In this document: positions 8,575 to 16,186 of the stretch, one piece after another | How the letters are laid out: every line of letters starts with the position of its first letter | How positions within the stretch are numbered: the first letter of the stretch is position 1 | NCBI RefSeq assembly: GCF_937997465.1 | Contig: NZ_CALKTQ010000047.1 | Span: forward strand, 1 to 22,217 | From: an uncultured Campylobacter sp. | Lineage (GTDB): Bacteria > Campylobacterota > Campylobacteria > Campylobacterales > Campylobacteraceae | DNA: 22,217 nucleotides | Reading direction: 5' to 3' | Made by a program: the position numbers and the translations under genes | Notes under the pieces: model-generated | The model's database searches: none | What the model saw: the letters and a program-made list of their open reading frames with translations, nothing else | What the model was told of the DNA's origin: nothing

Positions 8575-10011
8575 TTAACGAAAAGAGATCGTAAATATCG
8601 CGCCTTCGTCGGAATTCGCAGCGCTTATGCTCCCTCCGTTTTTTTCGATTATCATCTTGCTCATATATAGTCCGAGCCCGCTGCCCTGCTGTTTTGTCGT
8701 AAAGTGCGGCTCAAAAATTTTATCTAGCTGCGCTTCATCGATGCGGCTTGCGTTATTTTCGATCGTGATTACTCGCTCGCCCTGTTTTAAAAATGAGCGG
8801 ATTTTAATCTCGCGCCGTTTAAGCGACACGTCCAAAAACGCCTCCTTCGCATTGTTTATGATGTTTATGAGCACCTGGATGAGCTCGTTTACATTGCCGT
8901 AAAGCGTAAAATTTTCCTCTATCCGCACGCTTATATCGATGACGTGTTTTTTAAGCGAGGCGTTTAAAATTTTACGCGCCTGCTCGATCGCTTCGCCGGC
9001 GCTAAATTCCCTCTTCGGCATGTTTGGATTGAAGAAATTTTTAAAATCCTCGATCGTATCGCTCATAAATTTCACCTGCTCGCCCGCATCCCTGATGCCG
9101 CCCTCGAGCCTTTCTTTTGAGAGCTTGCCCCGCTCGTTGTAAAGCTCTAAATTTATGAGCGTGGAGCTGATCTGAGATAGCGGCTGGCGCCACTGGTGCG
9201 AGATATTGCCGATCATCTCGCCCATGAGCGCGAGGCGGCTTTGATTTATCAGTAAAAGCTGAGTCTGCATCTTTAAGGTCTCGTTTTTTTTGTGAATTTT
9301 ATAGATACAAAATATGCAGATCAAAAACACTGCAAGCAAGCTTAGGCCGCTAACGACAAACTCTTTGGTGTGATAGAGCAAAATGCTTTTTATCGGAATT
9401 TTAAAGCTTATCATCGCGATCGTATCGCCCAGGCCGCCTTTGAAATTCCCCACATCGCCGTAGAGCTCTTGCATTTTTTTGGGCGCCGCGTTGATACTGT
9501 GGCACTCAGTGCACGAAGGCTGGGAGTTTATTATCGGTAGGCTCAAAAGATACGAGGCGCCACCTTTATCATAGATGACTCTGGAGTATTCTTTATATTT
9601 GTTTTCTTTAAAGCCCTCTAAAATTTCATTCTCAAACTCGCTTCCCTCGTGTTCGGGATTGAGCGGATCGGTAGCGACAAGCTTGTAGTCGTAGTTGATG
9701 TTTTCTTTGGCGAGCTGAATTTTATAAATTTCGCGCGTTATGTAGGTCGAGGACATCAGCCTCGGATCGAAAAAATCCTCACTCAGAAGCTTTTTTTCCT
9801 TAAGCTCGTTTATTAGCGGGCGCTGCACGGTCGAGACGTAGTCGCGCACCGCATTCATCGTATCTAGGATATAAAACGCCTCGCGCCTCGTGTCCTTTAG
9901 CGCAAGCTCGCGGTAGAAGTTAAAAACCAAAGCCGTAATTACGATATATAGCAGCACGAAAAGCGCTACGATAAATTTAAATTTATACTTCAAAGAGATA
10001 CCCCACCGCAT
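8575..10011 (-). CDS. mccS: membrane sensor histidine kinase MccS with a haem c-type sensor domain
   Basis: The 478-residue kinase has a first membrane helix at about residues 11-31, a periplasmic sensor region of about 180 residues, and a second helix at about 217-238. The sensor resembles the Tll0287-like/DUF3365 domain and contains CTECH at 167-171, a c-type haem site, so it may sense redox state or a haem ligand such as sulfite or NO (inference). The cytoplasmic part has the phospho-acceptor His272 in SHQWRQPL, an N box (INNAKEAF, about 385-392), and GSGLGLYM (443-450) of the ATP lid. It overlaps the end of mccR by 29 nt and has no clear ribosome binding site, pointing to coupled translation. 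It precedes mccA by 104 nt. By position and type it is the partner of MccR and should control the mcc genes. Confidence 0.9.
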   Translation of the reverse strand: MRWGISLKYKFKFIVALFVLLYIVITALVFNFYRELALKDTRREAFYILDTMNAVRDYVSTVQRPLINELKEKKLLSEDFFDPRLMSSTYITREIYKIQLAKENINYDYKLVATDPLNPEHEGSEFENEILEGFKENKYKEYSRVIYDKGGASYLLSLPIINSQPSCTECHSINAAPKKMQELYGDVGNFKGGLGDTIAMISFKIPIKSILLYHTKEFVVSGLSLLAVFLICIFCIYKIHKKNETLKMQTQLLLINQSRLALMGEMIGNISHQWRQPLSQISSTLINLELYNERGKLSKERLEGGIRDAGEQVKFMSDTIEDFKNFFNPNMPKREFSAGEAIEQARKILNASLKKHVIDISVRIEENFTLYGNVNELIQVLINIINNAKEAFLDVSLKRREIKIRSFLKQGERVITIENNASRIDEAQLDKIFEPHFTTKQQGSGLGLYMSKMIIEKNGGSISAANSDEGAIFTISFR

Positions 10012-10672
10012 ATAAATTTTTAATCACGTCCTTGCCGATCTTGCGGCGCAGCTCTTTGACGATCGCCTTAATCGCTTCCTTGCTAGGCTGCTCGAACTCC
10101 CACATATAGCCAAATAACTGCTCGTAGGTTATAGTTTGATTTTTGCGCGCTAAGAAGTACTCCAAAAGCTTGCTCTCGCTTTTGGAAAGATGACAGGCGC
10201 TGTCTTTGACGTAGATGATCTTTTTGGCAAAATCATACTTCAGCTCATCGTTTATACTCAATATCGGCGCGTGATTTATCAGCTCCGCAGCGACGTCTTG
10301 CAGCGCCTTTATAAAGGCGTTTTTGTCGTACGGCTTAGGCAGATACCTAGTGATCTTAAGCTCCACCGCCCGCCACAGATACTCCTGCTCGGTGTGGCTC
10401 GAAAGTATCACGATCGGCACTGAGATGCCGGCAGCTCGGATCTTTTTAACGACCTCTAGCCCATCCATATGCGGCACGCCGATATCAAAAACCAGCGCGT
10501 CGTACGAACCGCTCATCGCCTCATCAAGCGCCTCCAGCCCGTCCTTAACCCCCACTACTTCGCCGAAAAACAGCTGTAGCGATTCGGTTATATTTTTTAA
10601 AATCCCGGGCTCGTCCTCTAGGCAAAGAACCCTTTTATTGGACAAAACATCCAATAATTCGTAATCTTGCAT
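9983..10672 (-). CDS. mccR: OmpR/PhoB-type response regulator MccR
   Basis: At 229 residues this is a full-length OmpR-family regulator. The receiver domain (about 12-130) has the acidic pair in LEDE (18-21), the phospho-acceptor Asp63 in VFDIGVPHMDG, Ser91/Ser92 and Lys113 in LPKPY. The C-terminal winged-helix DNA-binding domain (about 137-229) includes LSKSESKLLEYFL and the recognition region EAIKAIVKELRRKIG. It heads the mccRS pair, overlaps mccS by 29 nt, and lies directly upstream of the sulfite reductase genes, so activation of mccA is the likely job. Its stop codon lies inside mccS. The ATG is preceded by GGAGGCGGATAGAGA, where either G-rich block could act as ribosome binding site. 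Confidence 0.9.
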   Translation of the reverse strand: MQDYELLDVLSNKRVLCLEDEPGILKNITESLQLFFGEVVGVKDGLEALDEAMSGSYDALVFDIGVPHMDGLEVVKKIRAAGISVPIVILSSHTEQEYLWRAVELKITRYLPKPYDKNAFIKALQDVAAELINHAPILSINDELKYDFAKKIIYVKDSACHLSKSESKLLEYFLARKNQTITYEQLFGYMWEFEQPSKEAIKAIVKELRRKIGKDVIKNLYAVGYLFEV

Positions 10673-10737
10673 TCTCTATCCGCCTCCAAGCTTAGCGCAT
10701 TTCATTCTTAATCATCTCTTAAATATAACTCGCTTAA

Positions 10738-10743
10738 ATTATA
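10738..10743 (-). promoter_or_regulatory. probable -10 element of the mccRS promoter
   Basis: On the minus strand TATAAT sits in TTTATATAATTTAAG, about 65 nt before the mccR start codon. The DNA upstream is T-rich (a run of six T near 10770) and TTGATT lies 14 nt upstream, short of ideal -35 spacing. This fits Campylobacter sigma-70 promoters, which rarely have a -35. Confidence 0.5.
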
Positions 10744-10896
10744 TAAATTTAGCATTAAATCAACGTTAAAAAATATACCAAAGCGGTTTGCACGCCAATT
10801 TAGACCTCAAACCGCATATGTGCGAGCTTTGTGCCTGCATAAGTCGGCTCAAAAGATCACAAGAACGTAAAAAGGTGGGGCGATAAGCTTGATATT

Positions 10897-10941
10897 AAAT
10901 TTTACCGCCTCGCAGGCGGCATATGAAAGGCGGTAAAATTT
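10897..10941. repeat. perfect 14-bp inverted repeat with an alternative inner hairpin
   Basis: The spacer between mccR and the His/Met-tailed membrane gene (10673-11061) holds no gene. AAATTTTACCGCCT (10897-10910) and its exact reverse complement (10928-10941) flank a 17-nt loop. The loop contains another AGGCGG (10914-10919) that can pair with the same CCGCCT (10905-10910), so two exclusive hairpins are possible. The A/T edges could let it work as a weak terminator in either direction; on the minus strand it lies about 120 nt after the upstream gene's stop. Function is unproven. Confidence 0.55.
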
Positions 10942-11061
10942 TATTTGAGAGGTGCTTGCATATGCATTTCGCAGACAAAGGCAATTAAAACATAAAATCT
11001 ATCAGCTCCGCAGCTCGGCGGAATAGAATTTAGAATTTAGCCAGAACTGGACGTGTTAAAT

Positions 11062-11667
11062 CTAATGTGAATGCTCCATCTTTGAGTGATCCATGCCGCT
11101 ATGATCCATATTCTCCATCGAGCCATGATTCATATGCGAATGATCCATCCCCTCCATCGAACCCATATCGTGGCTCATCCCGCTCATCGAGCCATGATCC
11201 ATCATAGAATGTTCCATGCCGCTCACACCTGGATCGGTCATTCCAAAAATCATCGCGACGTGTCCTAACACCAAAAATACAATCAGTGCCAAGAAATGAA
11301 ATTTAAGCCTAGCTCTAAATTCCGCTCCTTTTGCGATAACTCCTAGCTCCAAAAGTAGCAGCACCAGCGCAGGCAGCGCCGCCGCTACGTATGCCGCCAA
11401 AGCTAAGGTGTCCGCAGCGCCACGTAAATGAATGACGGGCAAAATTTTAACCGCTACGTAAATGATTAATATCGTAAAATAAGCGCCGAGAATGATGCTA
11501 AGGCATTTATTGATTTTTAGCGACAAAGAGCCCTTCTGCGCGTGGTACAAGCTAAAAAATTCGCTCGCTACTATCGCTTCTGCTAAGCCCATCGGCACCG
11601 CCATAAATAAAATCAAATTCCACGGCTGATTTGCCATCAAAAGTTCCATGTAATTCGTCATTGCCAT
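11062..11667 (-). CDS. small membrane protein with a His/Met-rich, probably copper-binding tail
   Basis: The 201-residue protein has four likely membrane helices (about 15-37, 57-79, 87-110, 124-143). The tail (149-201) has 13 Met and 10 His in 53 residues, arranged in repeats such as MDHS, MEHS and HGSM. It resembles the small uncharacterised permease-like membrane family annotated in Campylobacter and Helicobacter (DUF6803-like; this family name is from memory and uncertain). Met/His-rich tails are typical of Cu(I)/Cu(II)-binding proteins, so metal buffering or transport is inferred, not shown. The ATG at 11667 follows AAGGAG at good spacing; a second ATG lies two codons on. It has its own TATAAT element and is transcribed alone. 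It sits just upstream of the regulators of a copper-dependent enzyme, which may be chance. Confidence 0.75.
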   Translation of the reverse strand: MAMTNYMELLMANQPWNLILFMAVPMGLAEAIVASEFFSLYHAQKGSLSLKINKCLSIILGAYFTILIIYVAVKILPVIHLRGAADTLALAAYVAAALPALVLLLLELGVIAKGAEFRARLKFHFLALIVFLVLGHVAMIFGMTDPGVSGMEHSMMDHGSMSGMSHDMGSMEGMDHSHMNHGSMENMDHSGMDHSKMEHSH

Positions 11668-11698
11668 GTTTTCTCCTTATTTTGGTTTAAAGGGCGCA

Positions 11699-11704
11699 AT
11701 TATA
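11699..11704 (-). promoter_or_regulatory. -10 element for the His/Met-tailed membrane gene
   Basis: GCTATAATTGC on the minus strand gives a consensus TATAAT about 32 nt before the ATG at 11667, with a T-rich stretch (AAAATTTTTTACC) upstream at the expected distance. The leader would be about 25 nt and includes the AAGGAG site. Confidence 0.65.
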
Positions 11705-11947
11705 GCGGCTTTCGGTAAAAAATTTTAAAACGATAGATAAGATTAAGTGCGCCTTTAATCTTATCTTTCAGTAAAACGATTTGGGCTGCGTCTTAAAACT
11801 CGCTCACAAATATTAAATTTTAATCTCGCCTCGCACGCCGCCTCTTCGTATCTAACGTGAAATTTAGAAAATTTATATTTGCAAAAGCAGATGCTTTAAA
11901 TTTATCCGAAACGCTTTAAATTCCGTAAAATTTCAGTTTTGTAAAGA

Positions 11948-11953
11948 TAAAAT
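11948..11953 (+). promoter_or_regulatory. possible -10 element for the small lipoprotein gene
   Basis: GATAAAATTA contains TAAAAT, a common Campylobacter -10 variant, 27 nt before the ATG at 11980. In DNA this AT-rich such words are frequent, so the call is weak. Confidence 0.35.
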
Positions 11954-11979
11954 TACGAAATTTTTTAAAAGGATTTAAA

Positions 11980-12198
11980 ATGAAAAATGCTCTTTTATTC
12001 GCCTGCGCAGCGCTGTTTGTATGCGCTTGCTCCAATTCTGAGCAGCCAAAGCCAGGCGTTTCGCATTGCAGCGAGCCTAAAATGGACGAGGCGTCGCATC
12101 AGATGATCCAAATTTGCGGCGAAAGCGAGGATCCGCAAATCGAAAATATGCAGTGCAACGAAAACGGACTTTGCTTCGGCACCGCAAAAATCAGGTAG
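11980..12198 (+). CDS. small putative lipoprotein of unknown function
   Basis: A 72-residue protein preceded by AAAAGGATTTAAA. Residues 1-14 are a typical lipoprotein signal (MKN, then a hydrophobic Ala/Leu/Phe core), and VCAC at 14-17 fits a lipobox, with Cys17 as the likely lipidated residue. The mature part of about 55 residues is acidic and has four further cysteines (30, 46, 59 and 65; the later two in MQCNENGLCFG), which could form two disulfides or bind metal. No known domain is recognised. It is divergent from the neighbouring membrane gene and stands alone, with a long non-coding region after it. Confidence 0.65.
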   Translation: MKNALLFACAALFVCACSNSEQPKPGVSHCSEPKMDEASHQMIQICGESEDPQIENMQCNENGLCFGTAKIR

Positions 12199-13384
12199 CC
12201 GAAGCTCCTCAGGCGCTAGCGCTAAATTTAACTATTTTAAAGCTAAGATCGAGCGCCCGCAAGCGGTCTAGGCCGCACTTTAAAATTTAGCCCGCAATTT
12301 AAATTTAACTCCGCTTCACGCACTGATGCATTTTAACTATCTTGTTTTTAGCTGCGTCCGCCAATTGATCGAGCTGCTCTTGGCGCAATAAAATTTTAAA
12401 ATTTCATCGCCAAGCACGGCGCATAATTAGGATTTAAAAGTAAGCGCAGGTCGAATTTCATAAGTTTAAAATTTTAAAGCGACATGCAATTTGAAATTTT
12501 ACGCTTCTTGAATGCTAGCTGTGCAAAATTTTGCGCAAGCTCAAAATCCGCGCTAGGAGATTTCATGCCGCCGCAAAATTTCTAGATCACAACTCCGCTC
12601 GGTAGAATTTTTAGCAGTGCGGATAAGGGTGCAAAATCTGCGTCGTGTAATCCCACGCGGATCACACCCGCCCAAATTCCTATGCCGCACGCCGAGACTC
12701 ATAATCTAATCTCGCTACAAGATCGCTTACGAAATGGCGCGGCTTCATTAGTCGTATAACCGCAGCACAGTTTTACTCGCTGCGTAGCCGAGGTCCATAG
12801 TTGTAGTGCTAAAAGCGTAAAATTCTTTGCCGTGCAATCGAAGTTCTCGGCGCAAAAGACGCGGTATCCTCTACCGACGGTGCTAGTTTATAGTCTAACT
12901 CGCGCTTTAGAATTTCCTCTCCAACTCATTACTTAAAATTTCGTACGGATCGCACCGAGCGAAATCCAATCACTGCGCGACGCAAACTTAAAATTTCAGC
13001 GTCGTGCTCGCCGCATATTAAATTCTGCTTCACTATTATGACTTAAATTCTATCACAAGCCTGTAGATTTAAAATTTTACTTCAAACGACGCCGTGAAAT
13101 TTCTACCCTCCCTAGGTAGATACCTCTCCGTGCCTGCGCCGCTCGCACTTAGCGGCGACGCTATATCTTTGCCGATAGCAATTCTCGCACAGGGCGCCTG
13201 CCACAGCGCATAGAAAATAAAGCGCGCCGCCTGCTCGATCGCCGCCTCTAAAAATTTTAAGCGACCGCAAAATTTTAAAATTTAAAAGCAGCCTGCGATT
13301 AAGCCGATTTTTATAAATTTGGATTTGCTTTGTAGCGGCGCAATCTGTCGAATAAGGCGCAACACTAAGTTCAAGCAGCTAGCT
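12199..13384. other. 1.2-kb spacer without a convincing gene
   Basis: No reading frame with a start codon and ribosome binding site longer than about 60 codons is seen on either strand, apart from a frame at its right edge that overlaps the next gene. The DNA mixes ordinary GC-rich stretches with many AAATTT/AAAATTTT palindromic words (for example near 12385, 12470, 13075, 13255-13290). A 70-codon frame without a usable start is open on the minus strand at 13069-13281; it may be a gene remnant or chance. No tRNA or strong terminator is seen. Confidence 0.6.
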
Positions 13385-13801
13385 TTACGTCAGCTGCTTG
13401 AACATTTCGATCTGCTCCTTCGTAAGCTCGATCAAATCATCGTTTGCGTATTTAAGCGATGTCTCCAGGCTTGCGATGAGCTCCTTACGAACGAAGCTCA
13501 CGCTAAAAAGCGTCGCCCAAAATCGCGCTCCGCTGCCAGTGCTCGGATCCTCCAAGACCGCTCTAATCGCAGCTACCGCAGCAGCATCGTCCGCCACGCC
13601 CAATACCTCGTCCACGAGCGGATATTCACCTGCGCCGTCGCCCTCGTTTAGCGAGCGCAAAAGCGGCTCAAGCGCCTCGTCGCAGGGATTATCACGCAAA
13701 AACTCCCGCACCGCGCGAAACTCTGCCGCGAGCTGATCCGAAAGCTGCGCAGGCATCGGCTGATGAAGTCTCAAAAAGTCTAATGCCGTTTGCTTGTCCA
13801 T
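13385..13801 (-). CDS. hypothetical acidic, mainly helical cytoplasmic protein
   Basis: This 138-residue protein is not recognised. It has no signal peptide or membrane helix, is rich in Ala, Glu, Asp and Leu, and looks mostly helical. The middle has a glycine- and acid-rich stretch (about residues 72-88). The last 25 residues are amphipathic (DDLIELTKEQIEMFKQ). AAAAGGA precedes the ATG at good distance, and TACAAT lies upstream, both favouring this frame over the two overlapping frames on the plus strand. It is transcribed away from haoA and has a non-coding stretch after it. No function can be proposed from context. Confidence 0.7.
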   Translation of the reverse strand: MDKQTALDFLRLHQPMPAQLSDQLAAEFRAVREFLRDNPCDEALEPLLRSLNEGDGAGEYPLVDEVLGVADDAAAVAAIRAVLEDPSTGSGARFWATLFSVSFVRKELIASLETSLKYANDDLIELTKEQIEMFKQLT

Positions 13802-13827
13802 AAAATTCCTTTTAAATGATATGCGCG

Positions 13828-13833
13828 ATTGTA
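13828..13833 (-). promoter_or_regulatory. -10 element for the 138-residue hypothetical gene
   Basis: GCTACAATCGC on the minus strand gives TACAAT 27 nt before the ATG at 13801, with AT-rich DNA upstream. The leader would be about 20 nt. Confidence 0.45.
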
Positions 13834-14002
13834 GCTAATTTTGGATTGCAAAGAGATAAATTTACTCTAATTTATCAGCCATTTCCGTCATAAATTCTCA
13901 ATAATCTTAAATAATTAGATAGTGATTTTGTAGTGCTTTTAGGGGCGATTTTCGATGGGCTTTGCGCGGATTACAAAATAAAATTCCAAAATTTTATCCA
14001 AA

Positions 14003-14032
14003 CAAAAAAGCCCCTGCGAAGTGCAGGGGCTT
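14003..14032 (-). terminator. intrinsic terminator of the hao operon
   Basis: On the minus strand AAGCCCCTGC and GCAGGGGCTT form a 10-bp stem (8 bp with five G-C-rich pairs in the core plus the A/T base) with a 5-nt loop, followed by TTTTTTG. It lies about 50 nt after the haoA stop codon, the classic place for a Rho-independent terminator. Confidence 0.92.
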
Positions 14033-14080
14033 ACAAGCTTGATCTGTTTAGTCCGGCAAAATTTAGCAGACTAAGAAGGA

Positions 14081-15481
14081 TTATTCCTCGATCTTGCCGG
14101 TTTTGATGCGGCGCTCGTAGATTTCGCGCATCTCTCTGATGTCATTTTTGACCTCGAATACGCCGTGCCAATGCGAATAGTCAGGTCCACCCATTAGCGC
14201 GCCTTGGCGCATTCTGCGACCCTCGTGGTGCCATGAAACATAGTAGATTCGCTGGAACGCATCCGCCCAAGGATCGTCTTTTAGAAGTTTCTTTTCCTTA
14301 AGCTCTTTTAGCATCTTAGTCGCTTCGTCGTTGTAAACGTTATATAGAAGTACCTGCTTATCGCCCACCTCAAAGAAATTATTCGTGTGGGTGCTTGCGT
14401 GGCACTCTTTGCAGACTTGCTTCATCTCGGCACGCGCTGCCTCAGGACCGTTTAGGTTACCCGCCAAAGGATTACCAATGTTTAACTTGCCGGTATTTAA
14501 AAACTCGCTTACCGCGGTCTCATTACCGCCGGTGCGTAGATTGCTCTTAGGCAGCCACAAATTCCACTTCAAGCGTTGAGATACGTTGTGAGTGGAGTTT
14601 AGATCGCCCACACCGCCGCTAATATGGCAGGTCGCGCATGTAGGAGCGCGGTAGTCAGGAACTGCCCAAGTACCAGGAGCGCTATCGAATTTCCACTCAT
14701 TGCCTTCAGCGTTAAATACGTGTCCGTGCATTGAGTTATTGTAAATTTCGATATCCGGATGATCAGGTCCTAAGTGGCAAGATGCGCAAGCAGCAGGCTT
14801 ACGAGCTTCGGCGATCGAAAATTTATGACCCGAGTGGCATGATTTGCATCCGCCTACGCTACCGTCCGGATAAACCGTACCGATGCCGTAAACGGGCCAG
14901 GTCTCTTTGGTAGGCTTGTTATGCTCATCCATTTTAACGACGCTACCGTGGCATTGAGAGCAGCCGGTAATATCAGGTGCATGTTTAAGATCAGGGATAT
15001 CACGTCCTTCGTAGTGATACATTAGATCAACCATTCCTTTGTTGGCTTGCATCTGCATAGCGCCTCTTGCGTGACCGCTGTTTTCAAACTCTTTAACCTC
15101 GTTGCTGTGGCATTTGGCACAGGTTTTTGGGCTAACTAGCACCGAAATATGATTGTCTGTGTCTTTCGGATGCGGCTCTTTAGCTGCCATAGGGCTATCT
15201 GCTGGCTGCGAGTGGCAGTCGGTACAGCTAACGCCTACGTGAGCGTGGCGGCTCATCTTCCAATCCGCAACGACGCCCGGAGTTTTTTCGGCATGGCACT
15301 CGACGCAGCGTCTAGCTAGCGGCGTAAGCTGCCTATTTACCTTTAAATTCTTCGTAAGACTAACGTTTACAGAATTGCTTACGTTCGCGTCCGACGCGGA
15401 CATATTCGCATGCTGCGCGGGCATTTCTGCGAATGCAAACGATGCGATACAGGCTATTAAAATAGCGACTTTTTTTAGCAT
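14081..15481 (-). CDS. haoA: octahaem cytochrome c of the epsilon-type hydroxylamine oxidoreductase family (Hao)
   Basis: The 466-residue periplasmic protein has a Sec signal peptide (about 1-18) and eight CXXCH haem sites at residues 59, 86, 121, 174, 212, 232, 282 and 357. The C-terminal region (about 385-466) is helical and haem-free. PDHPD after the sixth site contains an Asp-His pair like the catalytic pair of HAO. This order matches the epsilon-proteobacterial Hao, which is thought to work in the reductive direction (nitrite or hydroxylamine as acceptor) and to lack the tyrosine cross-link of ammonia oxidisers. GGPDYSHWHG (431-440) carries a Tyr, so I cannot settle the cross-link from sequence. 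All eight sites are CXXCH with no CXXCK, which excludes NrfA. It starts 10 nt after haoC, its likely electron donor, and ends at a clear terminator. Confidence 0.92.
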   Translation of the reverse strand: MLKKVAILIACIASFAFAEMPAQHANMSASDANVSNSVNVSLTKNLKVNRQLTPLARRCVECHAEKTPGVVADWKMSRHAHVGVSCTDCHSQPADSPMAAKEPHPKDTDNHISVLVSPKTCAKCHSNEVKEFENSGHARGAMQMQANKGMVDLMYHYEGRDIPDLKHAPDITGCSQCHGSVVKMDEHNKPTKETWPVYGIGTVYPDGSVGGCKSCHSGHKFSIAEARKPAACASCHLGPDHPDIEIYNNSMHGHVFNAEGNEWKFDSAPGTWAVPDYRAPTCATCHISGGVGDLNSTHNVSQRLKWNLWLPKSNLRTGGNETAVSEFLNTGKLNIGNPLAGNLNGPEAARAEMKQVCKECHASTHTNNFFEVGDKQVLLYNVYNDEATKMLKELKEKKLLKDDPWADAFQRIYYVSWHHEGRRMRQGALMGGPDYSHWHGVFEVKNDIREMREIYERRIKTGKIEE

Positions 15482-15491
15482 TGCTTCTCCT

Positions 15492-16049
15492 TTACTTGGT
15501 TTTGTTATTTTCTCGGTTGTATTTATCCCAATATTTGGTAATCTCTATACCCATATTTTTGTGGCCGACGTTTTCGTGGCACTGCACGCAGGTTTTGCCA
15601 GTAGTGCCTGCGAAATAATCCCTATGCGCGAGCCAGGCTTTATTTACTTGATTATTCTGCTCTTTTAAATTTCGATGGCAACTTAGACAGCCGCTTTCAT
15701 AAACGAAATGATTTCGCTCCTTGCGTTTTTCTTGCCAGTCGATCTTATCGGCATCGGTAAAGACCGTTTTGTAGACATCATTTGCGGAGGTTAGAGCTTT
15801 AGTCCAAAGATACATAAAGGTATTTTCATGAGAGACGTGACAGGCGACGCAATCGGCCTTGAAGCCTTGCGGGTTGTTGCCGCCGTGAACATCGTTGTGA
15901 AAGGCGTTTGCCATCGGCTGCATCGTATGACAGGACACGCAGAATTTATCGGTGCCCGTAAGGTGAACCATCTCCGCAATCCCAAGAGAAAGTATCATTC
16001 CTATAAGCACACAAGCGCCCACGAGCAGCACAAGAGTTTTCTTTTTCAT
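15492..16049 (-). CDS. haoC: tetrahaem NapC/NrfH-family quinol dehydrogenase, electron donor to Hao
   Basis: At 185 residues it is a short NapC/NirT/NrfH-type protein. One N-terminal membrane helix (about 5-27) anchors it, and the periplasmic part carries four haem c sites: CVSCH 37-41 followed by TMQPM, CVACH 67-71, CLSCH 121-125 and CVQCH 154-158. The Met after the first site is typical for the quinol-facing haem. Such proteins oxidise menaquinol and reduce a partner cytochrome, here the Hao encoded 10 nt downstream. AAGGAAACCT precedes the ATG. In Campylobacter and Nautilia the same pair (called HaoC/CycX with Hao) occurs in this order. The upstream TATAAT drives the pair; the divergent fumarate hydratase promoter lies within the same intergenic region. 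Confidence 0.9.
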   Translation of the reverse strand: MKKKTLVLLVGACVLIGMILSLGIAEMVHLTGTDKFCVSCHTMQPMANAFHNDVHGGNNPQGFKADCVACHVSHENTFMYLWTKALTSANDVYKTVFTDADKIDWQEKRKERNHFVYESGCLSCHRNLKEQNNQVNKAWLAHRDYFAGTTGKTCVQCHENVGHKNMGIEITKYWDKYNRENNKTK

Positions 16050-16117
16050 AGGTTTCCTTGATTTTAAAATTTCTTCGCAAAATTTTTAGTATTTGATAAT
16101 TCGGAAAGTGGTATTTT

Positions 16118-16123
16118 ATTATA
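16118..16123 (-). promoter_or_regulatory. -10 element of the haoCA promoter
   Basis: On the minus strand TTTTTATAATAAAATACC holds TATAAT with a T run directly upstream, about 70 nt before the haoC start codon. It is back to back with the fumarate hydratase promoter, about 90 bp away. Confidence 0.6.
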
Positions 16124-16186
16124 AAAAGATTAAAAACCGCTTATTTTCTAGCCTTTTGTTAAAATTTATTAAATGAAGATAAAATT

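Noticed and set aside
11086..11268. His/Met-rich 60-codon frame on the plus strand
   Set aside because: It is the mirror of the His/Met tail: CAT and ATG are reverse complements, so the antisense of a His/Met repeat is also His/Met-rich. The sense gene has promoter, ribosome binding site and membrane helices.
13319..13736. Two overlapping plus-strand frames of about 110 codons
   Set aside because: They overlap the 138-residue minus-strand gene, which has the better ribosome binding site, a -10 element and a more protein-like composition.
14081..15481. NrfA-type nitrite reductase
   Set aside because: Eight CXXCH sites and no CXXCK fit Hao, not the pentahaem NrfA.
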